From assembly GCF_021730395.1 (NCBI RefSeq), contig NC_069367.1:5206501-5270500 (forward strand): DNA of 64,000 nt, read 5' to 3'. The translations under genes and the position numbers were made by a program. Under the pieces are notes generated by a model. That model worked only from the letters and a program-made list of their open reading frames with translations, did no database searches and had not been told where the DNA came from. This DNA is from Mercenaria mercenaria (Eukaryota; Mollusca; Bivalvia; Venerida; Veneridae). Below are positions 33,720 through 44,203 of the stretch, in pieces. The number at the start of each line of letters is the position of its first letter. Position 1 is the first letter of the stretch.

Positions 33720-34404
33720 TAATGAACACTGGTTCTGTCTTTGGCAAGACGTAGAAGTAATAAACATGACTGGTCATGCTGGACAAAATTTACAGTTAAC
33801 GGCTAGGTCCATGTAAAACACGTATATTACTCTCCAGAACGATTGCCAATTTACTGCTATATGCATTGAATTCCAACAAAAGGGCTGCATAAAGGGGCCA
33901 TACGTTTGGACAATTCCGCGCCTTTAAAACTCACCGCTTTCAAAGAACTGTCGCATATCTTTGTTTTGATGCGTTTGCTTAAATTTTAAATAACTTAATT
34001 TAACGTAGTTTACAGCAATTGTTCATTTTTAGTCCTTTACAAATGACATTCATTTTCAAAGGATGGGGGTGGGTTGGGGTGAGGTGACTTTTTCAGAATA
34101 GTGTAAGTATTCAGTCATACGAGACAGTAGAGTACTACATAAATTGGACAGGAAGATTTTCTGTAAAAGATGCTGTTCGTTTACCAAATATTTCTGTGGA
34201 TTGGTGATATACTGCTTAACCCCAAGAACTATTGTTTAAAACCTTTGAAATCTATGTATACTGTACATTTACACTCGAGTAGACATGCCAGGGGGATGCA
34301 ACTTTACATAAAAAATATTAGTTAAAGTTATTGAGTATATTAAACAACAATACATCATATCATTAAACATACGTTTGTTTCAATAAGAGTTTCATTTATT
34401 ATTT
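33720..34404 (+). repeat. Upstream segment duplicated with copy D (includes repeat R5)
   Basis: Colinear with 39290-39996 upstream of copy E: GACTGGTCATGCTGGACAAA, GGCTAGGTCCATGT, CGTTTACCAAATATTTCTGTGG, CACTCGAGTAGA, then TAAACATACGTTTGTTTCAA up to the start codon. The part 33890-34100 (R5: CCTTTAAAACTCACCGCTTTC, TTTTGATGCGTTTGC, TTTAGTCCTTTACAAATGACA, G-rich run) recurs at 59530-59770 and inverted at 60240-60450. It is therefore a dispersed element that came along with the gene duplication. Confidence 0.85.
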
Positions 34405-35622
34405 ATGATGGGTCTAAGATATCCACGCATACTAGGAAAACAAATTCTTAAATTAATTTTTCTGATTTTGTTGTTCATTTGTGGAGTACAATTTACACGA
34501 TATGACAGAAACAAATCAAGAGAAATAAGTGCGCAGAAAGATTTTGATCATCGTAGCGTACGGAAGGATTTAAACTCAAATAAATCATCTCGTAATATAA
34601 GGAAGTACATCAAACTAACCAAATTAGCTAAATCAAATATACATCGTGCTTTCGGAGGACTAGACAGTAATGGTAGTCCTATAATAGACAGAAAATTCAA
34701 GTACGACCGTGCTAAACAATTGGATTACATACCTAGTGTGTTTGAAGCTGTAAATCATCACGAAGTACCATATATTTCAGAAAATATTACGAAAATGTTC
34801 CTTGTATTGCCAAACATCAAATATGAAGAAAAAGTAGCAATTTTGACACCTGTACGTAACGCAGTACGCGCATTAAAGCGATTTGGTGAGCAAGTTGGGA
34901 AACTGACATATCCCCACGAATTGATGTCGTTGTATTTCGGGGAGGATGGAAGTATAGACAACACAATTGAAATAGCAAATATTACTGCGCATCAACTTGA
35001 AACACAACGGAAGTTTCACACGGCTGATGTTGTGAGGCTCAACATTTCAGGTGGATTCCATGGAAGTGATTATGTAAGGCACAAGCCAGAGGTTCAGCGA
35101 ACTAGGAGAGCACATATGGCTTTGGCAAGAAATCGTCTACTTCGCTTTGCTCAAGATCAAAACAAATTTGACCATATTCTATGGATTGATAGCGACGTTG
35201 CAGAACTTCCGGCTGACCTCGTGCAACAAATGCTTTTCACGAACTCTGATGTTGTTGCAACATGTTGTTTGACAAAAACTCGTGGACATAAAATGAAATA
35301 TGATATGAATTCTTGGAGAGAGACAAACAATTCAATAAATAAACTGTCTAAGCTCGAACCAGATTATCTGGTACTAGAAGGTTATAGGAAATCCCTTAGA
35401 ATTTATCTTCCAGATCTTAAAAGTGAAGGCCGTGTTGTTCCTTTGGACGGGGTAGGTGGTTGTGCACTTATGGTCAAAGCCAAATGTCACCGAAGTGGTT
35501 TGCAGTTTCCGGAAGTTGTCTACAAACATCATATTGAAACAGAAGGTCTTGCAAAAATGGCGCGTGATATGGGATATAGTGTTGTAGGTCTTCCCTTCGT
35601 AGAAGTTTTTCATGAAGTTTAA
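34405..35622 (+). CDS. Anp1/Mnn9-type (GT62) glycosyltransferase, copy D
   Basis: 405 residues, one exon, start MMGLRYPRILGK with a doubled ATG. Anchor about residues 13-30, stem to about 105 with a basic SSRNIRKYIKLTKLAKSN block shared with copy E. Catalytic motifs: AILTPVRNA (146-154), FGEDGSIDN, ALARNRLLRF, DSD (262-264), NSWRET, LEGY, LDGVGGCALMV, HIETEGLAKMARDMGY. It is the closest relative of copy E: I count 33 differences over about 267 catalytic-domain residues. The 5' flank is also shared, so the duplication unit included about 0.7 kb upstream. It is transcribed away from copy C. No defect is seen. Its function is inferred to be like the other copies, with possible differences in acceptor choice. 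Confidence 0.92.
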   Translation: MMGLRYPRILGKQILKLIFLILLFICGVQFTRYDRNKSREISAQKDFDHRSVRKDLNSNKSSRNIRKYIKLTKLAKSNIHRAFGGLDSNGSPIIDRKFKYDRAKQLDYIPSVFEAVNHHEVPYISENITKMFLVLPNIKYEEKVAILTPVRNAVRALKRFGEQVGKLTYPHELMSLYFGEDGSIDNTIEIANITAHQLETQRKFHTADVVRLNISGGFHGSDYVRHKPEVQRTRRAHMALARNRLLRFAQDQNKFDHILWIDSDVAELPADLVQQMLFTNSDVVATCCLTKTRGHKMKYDMNSWRETNNSINKLSKLEPDYLVLEGYRKSLRIYLPDLKSEGRVVPLDGVGGCALMVKAKCHRSGLQFPEVVYKHHIETEGLAKMARDMGYSVVGLPFVEVFHEV

Positions 35623-35881
35623 AAACAATAACATCAGTTTATAATATTAAGAACGGATAAAGTTTTAACACCCGAAAATGTTGCCCTCAATTAAGGTTGT
35701 GCTACTTTGACTTAAGTGTGATTTTACATTAGTATCTTTTCATATCGAACTATCTTTCGACCATTTTATCAGTTTTATCGATGAGTTTATCGTGAGATCC
35801 GATCTGGCGAAATCCACTTGAGTCCAATACAGCATCCCAGATCGCACAACTATTATAAAACCCCTATTACCTTGTATTAAA

Positions 35882-36120
35882 GAACTAATATTCAACAAAT
35901 ATTGTTAGTGTCAATGTTTGGTTTACTTTCAGATAAGGTGGAAAGAGCATCTTTTTTATTTCTCCTTTTACGAGCTATTTTCCCCAGGTTCGAAATATTT
36001 TACAACCTTTAGGCTTATTATTTGGTTGTAAACTAATTTAAAGTTACTGATCTATCCTTTAAGTGGAGATAATTCCAGGGATGAAAGGACGGTAATATTT
36101 TCACAGCCGCCACATGGAAC
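35882..36120 (+). repeat. Dispersed repeat R2, copy 2
   Basis: Starts AACAAATATTGTTAGTGTCAATG, 260 bases after the stop of copy D, and is colinear with 24209-24440. Ends in TTTTCACAGCCGCCACATGG. Confidence 0.7.
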
Positions 36121-36700
36121 ATTTTCGCGAACATTTTACAGGCGGTACGGAATATCGAAGCTCTGCTTTTGCAAGTCCGGGCAAACGCGTATTACATTCA
36201 GAGAGACAGAACATGAAATCAACTGTCATGCGTTTTGGGCGTGTCACGCATTAGATTTACGCTTTCAACTCAGTTAGAATATGACACAGAGCGTTGCTCT
36301 ACGTATATGACACTTCTGGTTTCCGGTGCAGTATGTATATGGAAGGCGTCACGTATTAGAGATAGGTGACTTGTCTGTGTCACGTATCTAAGGGCGGTGC
36401 GGACTGCTCGCGTCTTTTACGTCCAAGACAGCCACACTAACGTCAACGTGAACTGTCCACTTGATGTATCTGAGTCCTCCGAGGAGTTCGAGTCGGAAAG
36501 TGAACGCTGTTACATAATTGTGTTGGAGTACAGATCGGCTGTTGGATGTCACGCATCTAAAGACGGTACGGAAAATCAAAGCTCTGCTTTTGCATGTCAA
36601 CCACTTTCGATGCACCGGCACACGCGTATTACATTCACTGCGACTGTCCAGAAAGATAGAACACGAAATCAATCGGAAATTTAACTATGCCATGCGTTTA
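36121..36700 (+). repeat. Imperfect ~420-bp tandem repeat
   Basis: Blocks GGCGGTACGGAATATCGAAG, GCTCTGCTTTTGCA and ACGCGTATTACATTCA at 36140-36200 recur in the same order at 36555-36640. GTGTCACGCATTAGA recurs several times. Overlapping frames on both strands are repeat artefacts. Confidence 0.65.
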
Positions 36701-36704
36701 GGGT

Positions 36705-37450
36705 GTGTCACATATTGGAGGTGGACCTATTTCTTTACTCTTTCCCAATACCCGACAACCTACCTAGACTGGTTATCAATTAAACGTACCTGTTTCTTCA
36801 CTCTTTCCCCAAACTTGGTCACCTACCTACACTGGTTATCCATTATACATACCTCTTTCTTCAACCCTTCCGTATACCTGGCCACTTACCTACACTAGTT
36901 ATCCATTAAACATAGGTATTTCTGCACTCCTTCCTAATACTTTGCCACATACATACACTGGTTATCCATTTAACATACCTATTGCATCAACTTTTACGTA
37001 TATATGGCCACCTGCCTACACTTAGTCTAGTTATCCATTAAACATAGGTATTTCTGCACTCCTTCCTAATACTTTGCCACCTGCATACACTGGTTATCCA
37101 GTTAGCATACCTATTTCTCAACCCTTCCGTATACATTCACCTACCTACATTTAGTCTAGTTATCCATTAAACATAGGTATTTCTGCACTCCTTCCTAATA
37201 CTTTGTCACCTACCTACATGTATCCATTAAACATACATATTTGTTCAACCCATGCTAATACGTGGCCGCCTACCTACGCTTGTTATACGGTAAAGATATC
37301 TATTTCTTCACTCTATGCTAGAACTCGGCCAGCTATCTTCCCTTGTTAACCTTTAAGAATACCTATTTAATAACTCCATGCCAAAACTTGATCACCTACT
37401 GTACCTAAACTATTTATCCATATAATATAGCTATTTCATCACTCCTTCCC
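36705..37450 (+). repeat. Minisatellite, about 11 units of ~63 bases
   Basis: Consensus runs ACCTACCTACACTGGTTATCC, ATTAAACATACCTATTTC, TTCACTCCTTCC, TAATACTTGGCC. Units with AGGTATTTCTGCACTCC alternate with other units in the middle, giving a younger dimer of about 128 bases amplified about three times. Outer units are more decayed. Confidence 0.9.
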
Positions 37451-38872
37451 AAGACATTCTGTGTTGAAAGTCATTAAGGATGTTATGTCTGGCAAGTGAA
37501 AAAGTGGTTAGATAAGACAATATGCTCAAGTACAATAATTAAATTGGCATATAATTTGCTGGGTCGCTAAATAATTGTCTTCCTAGACAGTGATGCCACA
37601 TTGCTTTTGGCCCAAACCGAAGGAAGAGAACCAGTGGATGTGGACTTCTGGAGATAAGACAGACAACGTCAGCAATTTCTTCCCTCAGTTCTCGTAAGAC
37701 AAAAGGTTTGATGAGATCAGGACCAGCAGTTTTATGTTTTATCTTGAAATTTGTGAGAACACTATGCTCCTTGGAAATCTACCCTTACCTTTAAATCTTT
37801 ATGCATAGTTCTATGACTAGAAGGAAAATCCAGTAGCTAACTATAATGAATACCTGGGCCGTTTCATGAGAAAACCTGTATAAGAAACCAAAATGAAATC
37901 AAATTTGAGATAACACAATATTCATTAAGAACATTCTTTTACATTGACACAATTTTGTTTGGCTTTTTGAATTGTCATTTTTTTGTTGTTGTTTCTGTTT
38001 TCTTTTCTTTTTTTAATTCAGAATGAATTAACGATCATTCTTGCATAAAAACTACTTTTTTCACTGGATCCACCCATGTATTAACGGGAGAAAAATCGTG
38101 TGCAAACAAGGCAATTCTCGTGCTGTTAATACCCGATTTTTATTTTTGAAATGCTTTGCCAGGGATATATGTATGTATTTTTACGCACATTGATATTTGG
38201 CATCTGCGTCTTGTTTCTTCCTTAACAACCTCATCTTGTAGCATTATAAATACAATGTAATCCATAGTATGTTTAGCTGTATCTGTTTCCAACCCCAAAC
38301 GTACTGCCCCCATCAATGTACGCCCTAGCTTCTCTTAGAGTTCACTCCCTTTACAAAGCGTCTGTTCAGTTATTGTAAATAACTGTGAATAAATAAGTAT
38401 CGCGTGTAACTTGTGCTATTGTTCGTTTTTAGGTATTTTATTTATGATTTTGGTGAGTGTCAGTCGGTATGTTTTTATCTAATTTCTCGAAGAATTTATA
38501 TAAACACCTTGCAAACTTGACACTACGTTCGTACTTATCCGTACTCCAACTGCGTGTCCGTACTCAATTTCGAATGCAAAGTTATTATTCTTGAAATTGT
38601 GATCGAGTCCACCAAATTGTGAAATGATATGAACAATTATTGGTAATTTTATGTTTGTAATAATGAGAGATAAAAAATCGCTTAAAAACCTTCAGGAGAT
38701 GTTTTTGATAGCGTTGTTTATTTCCGGGCCCTGGATACGGATATTTAAAACATGTTTACCGTTTCCAAGAACAACTGGAATGGTAAATAAAAAATGTACC
38801 GGAATCGTCAAGTCATCACGTATGAAAACAATACATAAATCGCCGTGAAATATACTTTTATGCAAGAATAGC
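37451..38872. other. Intergenic, nothing recognised
   Basis: AT-rich. Frames near 38651-38961 overlap on both strands and lack domains. No bounded repeat was found by eye. Confidence 0.4.
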
Positions 38873-39009
38873 GACAATACACGTTTGTTTTGTGTATTAA
38901 CATCTGCAGAAGCCCTTGGGATATGTTTGTGACCTCGACCTTCGGTCTCGGTCACAAACAATCCCGCGGGCTTCTGCAGACGTTAATACACAAAAAAACG
39001 TGTATTATC
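38873..39009. repeat. 137-bp palindrome (hairpin H4)
   Basis: Arms GACAATACACG...TAACATCTGCAGAAGCCC and GGGCTTCTGCAGACGTTA...CGTGTATTATC pair across a centre at CCTCGACCTTCGGTCTCGG. A half copy lies at 23714-23800. Non-coding. Confidence 0.9.
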
Positions 39010-39144
39010 CCTACAATAACGCACCCTTGATTTTATGTATCAATATTTCACATAAATTATTCCATTCTATTCATTCGGTATTATTCAACACTCTCAATAT
39101 GTAAGTGCAGTTTATAGTATACTATATGACCCATGCAAACTCAG

Positions 39145-39279
39145 ACCTAATGAACTTGTCCATCTTTCAATTTGGACAGTACCATTAACTATAAAAGCAG
39201 CGCACGGATGTGCAGGCTGATCTTGACCTGCACTGGTCGCAAAGGCAGAATCAATCGTGTCCAGCATGATAAAGGTTAA
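39145..39279 (-). mobile_element. MITE M3, copy 4, truncated
   Basis: Keeps the AAATTTGG-like core, GCACGGATGTGCAGGCTGATC, GGTCGCAAAGGCAGAATC and the AAAGGTTAA end. The left end and part of the interior are missing compared with 33112-33316. Confidence 0.75.
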
Positions 39280-39289
39280 AGACTTTTAA

Positions 39290-39996
39290 AGTAAGGAAAA
39301 TGATTGGTCACGCTGGACAATATTCACAGTTATCGGCTAGGTCCATGTTTTGAAAAATAAGTCAAACAACACTAAATCAAAGAAAGAAAGAGTTGTTTTG
39401 CATAAAAATTGGACCGTATGTAAAACACGTACATTACTCTACATAACGATTGTAAATTTACTGATATATGGTTGCATAACGGGACCATACCTTTGGACAA
39501 TTCAGCGTCTTTAAAAACTCGCCATTGTCAAAGAACTGCCACAAATCTTTTTTTTTGATGCATTTGCTGAAATAACTAGGTTTAATGTATTTTTCAGCGA
39601 TTGTTTACTTTTAGTCCTTTACAAATGACATCCATTTTCAAAGGGGGGTGGGTGGGAGGTACTTTTTCACAATAGTTTTAGTATCCAGTCATGCTGGACA
39701 GTTGAGTACTGCATATATTGGACAGGTATATTTTTGGTAAAGATATTGTTCGTTTACCAAATATTTCTGTGGTTTGGTAATATTCTGCTAAGCCTAAAAA
39801 TTTTGTTTTAACACTGTTAAAACTATGTCTACTCGCATACTGTATATTTACACTCGAGTAGATATGCCAGGGGGGAATGCATATTTATATATAAAACAGT
39901 GAACGTTAAAGTTATTAATTGTGTATATTAAACAACAATACATCCTATCATTAAACATATGTTTGTTTCAATAAGAGTTTCATTTACAATATATTT
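39290..39996 (+). repeat. Upstream segment duplicated with copy E (includes repeat R5)
   Basis: Partner of 33720-34404, with TGATTGGTCACGCTGGACAA, CACTCGAGTAGATATGCCAG and CATATGTTTGTTTCAATAAG up to the ATG. A 60-base insertion-like stretch (39355-39415) is present only here. Confidence 0.85.
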
Positions 39997-41199
39997 ATGA
40001 TGAGTTTAAGACATCAACGCATACTAGGAAAAATAACTCTTAAAGTCATTTTTCTGGTTCTGTTGTTCATTTTTGGAATTCAATTTACACGATATGACAG
40101 AAACAAAACAAGTGAAACCCGTCCGCAGAAACATTTTGATCATCATATAGTACGGAAGGATGTAAACTTAACTAAATCATCTCATAATATAAGGAAAGAT
40201 ATAAAGCTAACCAAATTAACTAAATCAAATAAACATCGTTTCGGAAAACTAGACAGTAATGGTAGTTGGAAAATCAAGTACGACCGGAATAAGCCGTTGG
40301 ATTACATACCTAGTGTGTCTGAAGCTGTAAATAATCACGAAGTACCATATATTACAGAAAATATTACGAAAAGGTTCCTGATATTACCAAACGTCAAATA
40401 TCAAGAAAAAGTAGCAATTTTGACACCAATACGTAACGCAGCACGCGCATTAAAGCGATTTGGTGAGCAAGTTGGCAAACTGACATATCCCCATGAATTG
40501 ATGTCGTTGTATTTCGGAGAGGATGGAAGTATAGACAACACAATTGAAATAGCAAGTATTACTGCACATCAACTTGGAACGCAAAGTCAGTTTTACACGG
40601 CTGATGTTGTAAGGCTTAACATTTCAGGTGGCCTCCACGGAGGTGTTTATGTACGGCACAAAGAAGAGGTTCAGCGAACTAGGAGAGCACATATGGCTTT
40701 GGCAAGAAATCGTCTACTTCGCTTTGCTCAACATCAAAACAAATTTGACCATATTCTATGGATTGATAGCGACGTTGCAGAACTTCCGGTTGACCTCGTG
40801 CAACAAATGCTCTTCGCGAAATCTGATGTTGTTGCGACATGTTGCTTGATAAAAAGTCGTGGAAAAAAGATGAAATATGATCTGAATTCTTGGAGAGAGA
40901 CAAATGATTCAATAAACAGTCAGTCTCAGCTCGAACCAGACGATCTTGTACTAGAAGGTTATAGCAAATCCCTTAGAATTCGTCTTTCAGATCTCAAAAG
41001 CGAAGGTCGTGTAGTTCCTTTGGACGGGGTAGGTGGTTGTGCACTTATGGTCAGAGCCGAATGTCACCGAAGTGGTTTGCAGTTTCCGGAAGTTGTCTAC
41101 AAACATCATATTGAAACAGAAGGTCTTGCAAAAATGGCGCGTGACATGGGATATAATGTTGTAGGTCTTCCATTTGTAGAAATTATACATGAATTATAA
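39997..41199 (+). CDS. Anp1/Mnn9-type (GT62) glycosyltransferase, copy E
   Basis: 400 residues, one exon, start MMSLRHQRILGK. Anchor about residues 13-30; stem with SSHNIRKDIKLTKLTKSN. Motifs: AILTPIRNAARAL, FGEDGSIDN, ALARNRLLRF, DSD (257-259), NSWRET, LEPDDLVLEGY, LDGVGGCALMV, HIETEGLAKMARDMGY. The C-terminus is EIIHEL, where the other copies have EVFHE, so the last bases depart from the otherwise uniform 3' end. It is the rightmost member and the nearest paralogue of D. The 3' flank also matches D for a short distance (ATAACATCAGTTTATAATATTAA). No defect is seen. Confidence 0.92.
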   Translation: MMSLRHQRILGKITLKVIFLVLLFIFGIQFTRYDRNKTSETRPQKHFDHHIVRKDVNLTKSSHNIRKDIKLTKLTKSNKHRFGKLDSNGSWKIKYDRNKPLDYIPSVSEAVNNHEVPYITENITKRFLILPNVKYQEKVAILTPIRNAARALKRFGEQVGKLTYPHELMSLYFGEDGSIDNTIEIASITAHQLGTQSQFYTADVVRLNISGGLHGGVYVRHKEEVQRTRRAHMALARNRLLRFAQHQNKFDHILWIDSDVAELPVDLVQQMLFAKSDVVATCCLIKSRGKKMKYDLNSWRETNDSINSQSQLEPDDLVLEGYSKSLRIRLSDLKSEGRVVPLDGVGGCALMVRAECHRSGLQFPEVVYKHHIETEGLAKMARDMGYNVVGLPFVEIIHEL

Positions 41200-41339
41200 A
41201 AGAATAACATCAGTTTATAATATTAAAAAAGGAGAACGTTTTAATTCACGATAATGTTGGTTGCCCTTAAATAAGATTGTGCTACTTTGACTAAAGTGCC
41301 AAAATCACGTAGAGGATTTTACGTAAGTATCTATTCATT

Positions 41340-41620
41340 TAGAATTATCTGTCAAGTGTTTTATCAGTTTTACTCAACGAGTTTAATAAATTTAAAATGG
41401 AAAGACACAAATGTAATATATCTGTTAACACATGAAAGCTTTTCCAATTGAAACATCAAAATTTCTTCTTTCTTTAGTTATTATAGACTCAGTCAATTCG
41501 ACCAACGTCTCCTGTACTTAATTAAAACGACGTCAACGTCAAAACATTATTACGCTAATGTTATACCGAAATTATGTAATTCTATGACGTCGAATATGTG
41601 ATAAATTGTAATCTATGTTT
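41340..41620 (-). repeat. Dispersed repeat R3, reverse copy
   Basis: On the minus strand it reads CACATATTCGACGTCATAGA ... GACGTTGACGTCG ... GAGACGTTGGTCGAATTGA ... ATTACATTTGTGTCTTTCC ... TTTATTAAACTCGTTGA, the order seen at 29225-29470. The terminal hairpin's second arm is lacking. Confidence 0.75.
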
Positions 41621-41812
41621 AATACATGTAATAAAAAATGATCTAGCCTTAACATGCAAAGTCAAACTTGTCAAAATGAAAAGAAAAGATGAACTTTTTA
41701 TAATAGTCAAATAGCTTCTAATAGTAGTAGAATTTCATTCATACAAATAAATACTAGAATTAAAAAATTCAGTGGCTTTAAAAAAAATTATTTCACTAAA
41801 ATAGTTAATATT

Positions 41813-42164
41813 TATAGGTTATTAGATTTGTATCGAGAAATATGCATGGGTTCTGCAGCGGACTTCTAAATTTATTACATACTCATTTAAAAGCTCCGTT
41901 AAGTTTCAATGGACGTTCAAATTTCATATCGGGTGTGTGACGTCATTTGTGACGTCAGTTTCTTGTATTCGTCGCGTTTAAAAGCTCTTTAACGACCAAA
42001 TTTCTATTTTCACTGAGGCTTAGTAACAGATTTGCATCATTTATATGATAATATTTAAGTGTAGATGCGTATGCAATAAAAAGATTATTAGATCTCCTAA
42101 AGTCGCGCAATATTTCCGCTGCAGAACCCATGCATAATTCTCGATACAAATCTAATAACCTATA
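41813..42164. mobile_element. MITE with ~48-base terminal inverted repeats (352 bp)
   Basis: The ends read TATAGGTTATTAGATTTGTA, then CGAGAAATATGCATGGG, then TTCTGCAGCGG on both strands with very few mismatches. The interior contains TGACGTCATTTGTGACGTCA and two TTTAAAAGCTC motifs, but no transposase. The strong match of the two ends suggests recent origin. Confidence 0.9.
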
Positions 42165-43109
42165 ATTACTTACTTCAAATATAGAAATTCCTCATCAGAG
42201 ATATATTTTACTATACTAAATACATAAATTAATTGTGTTCATAATTAAACTTCTTGCAGTAACAGTTGATTGTTTAGAAAAACTTCCAGTTTTTTTATGG
42301 TAGTACACATTTATACTATGTTCAACCACACGTGAATACTGTGTGTACTATTTTTAACTTAATGCTTACTATAAGTACTGTTAATACACATAAACTTGTT
42401 AATAATATGTTTACATGTATATAGTACCTGTTCATGTTTTCAAACATGAAATTTGGGTCTAGTATACCTTTATTAATACTTTGTCTATTAAACGAAAGAT
42501 ATTTAGAAAAGTACAAAACCCACACTTGATCGAGTTGATTTGTATCCATACATTCAAATATTTGGTCCTTCGGCACTTTCACTTAACATGCAAATAAAGA
42601 GGCTTTATTGATAACATCAATTGCTTTACTACAACAAAATGTTGGTAATGTCGATCTCTTTTTATATGTAGTGAAACAATGTTTCTCAAAATGTACTTGA
42701 CCTAGAATCATAAGACATTAGAGGATTGCTTTATAGCATGTGAAGTTGTGTACCTGGTCTTCTCTTTGAGATTTAACTCAGCTAGACCAGAGTACTTAAC
42801 GTATTGAAAAAATGCACAGAAAGTGCTTAAAAGTTTGTGTTACACATATATAAAAAATATATCACCTAGAGTCTTGAAACCTTGTACAGTGACAGGAAGT
42901 AGGGGCACCAGTGTCCTATGGACACATGTAGTTTGGGGAAAAAACAACATTATGACATTACCTTTGGTAGAAGTACACTGTTGTAGCTTCCTTAAAAATG
43001 ATATTTTTGACATTGTTAACTTCACAATCCTGTTAAATTTCCATCGAAATAGTTGCTTCCTATACGTTTTGTACGTGTAATGTCTGTCTTCCCATATAAA
43101 ATCAGTTAT
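42165..43109. other. Intergenic, nothing recognised
   Basis: AT-rich spacer. Frames at 42322-42582 (-), 42823-43080 (+) and 42840-43130 (-) have no domains and are not called. Confidence 0.4.
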
Positions 43110-43870
43110 TTTAACACGACCCCGATTCATTTTCCTATTAATTGTGTGTTATTATACATTCTAACATGGCTCGATTTGATTTCCAGTTAAACAAAGAAGA
43201 AAACCAAGCTCTGTATATTTAAGAAATAATTTATAGCAAACGAGTGCTTTAACACTATTTATGCACGATGGGTGGTTATACGTCGGGCGTAATAATTTCA
43301 CGAGGGCGCACCAGAGTGTATAAATAGTGTTAAAATACGCTTGTGCTATAAATTATTTCGATTCTTATATGCCCTTAATCTAAAACAGTAGATAAACTAT
43401 AGAAGCGCTGTTTCTCGGTCGCAACAAAAACTTTGACGTCACCGCACGTTAATGTGACGTCATTCTAGCATAAGAGTGTTTTAACAGAGGCAAGCATATT
43501 AGAATCTGCGATAAACAACGGTTGACGCGCGGACCGGTACGCTAATAATGACGTCCGATAAATTACTCCTTTGGTAAATGAAGTCCAGCATAATATTTAT
43601 TAAAATATGTCAATGAGCATGTCAGAATGAAAACAATCAAGGTCTTCTTGTGGTTTATCGTCTAACTTACCACGGTTCATCGTTCAGATTCTTCAGTATT
43701 TATACCAATACCAATTCCTAAGCATCTGAACTCTGAACCGTTGTAAATTAGACGATAAACCACTCGAAGGCCTTGATTATTTGTTAAACATTACATTTCT
43801 GACGTTACAATTATTACATCATAGCGTCAAACGGCATGTAGTCGCGTCAAGCATTTCTAGATGTAAATGT
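43110..43870 (+). repeat. R4-type repeat with two hairpins (H5, H6)
   Basis: Shares CGATTCATTTTCCTATTAA, TTCTAACATGGCTCG, GTTAAACAAAGAAG and GACGT(T/C)ACAATTATTAC, plus GCGTCAAACGGCATG, with 30190-30640. It holds two unlike palindromes. H5 (43222-43359) has arms GAAATAATTTATAGCAAACG and TTGTGCTATAAATTATTTC. H6 (43631-43795) has arms AAACAATCAAGGTCTTCTTG and GAAGGCCTTGATTATTTGTT. So similar bodies carry different hairpins. Confidence 0.75.
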
Positions 43871-44139
43871 TACAATGTCATTTAATTAACAGTATATTTT
43901 TTACATTTATTTTGTTGATGAATCTCCTAATGTACCTCGTATACTATAGTTGTATTGTCATACTGCTTTCGGAATATATATCATTCTGTATACAATATTC
44001 AGATCACAAATTGTAGCTTTATCGTGGCATTTTCTTGCTAAAGATATGTTTAATTCGTTCAAACCAGCCCTAGACCTATTTTGGCATTGTTCTTTCTTTC
44101 ATTTGAGTAAGTATTTCCATGTGTTCATGCTATATCATA

Positions 44140-44200
44140 AAACGCGCAGTTCGGTAAATGGGCACTGTGCATATTGACCAAGTGGTTATTTATCTTCCGC
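44140..44200. repeat. Copy of the internal segment of the neighbouring inverted repeat
   Basis: CGCGCAGTTCGGTAAATG ... CATATTGACCAAGTGGTTATTTATCTTCC is the inverted match of 44605-44672. Confidence 0.6.
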
Positions 44201-44203
44201 CGA

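Noticed and set aside
13568-41199. Fungal contamination as the source of the glycosyltransferases
   Set aside because: Bivalve-type SINE, MITE and dispersed repeats lie between and beside the copies, and copies D/E share repeat R5 with the animal-like region at 59-60 kb.
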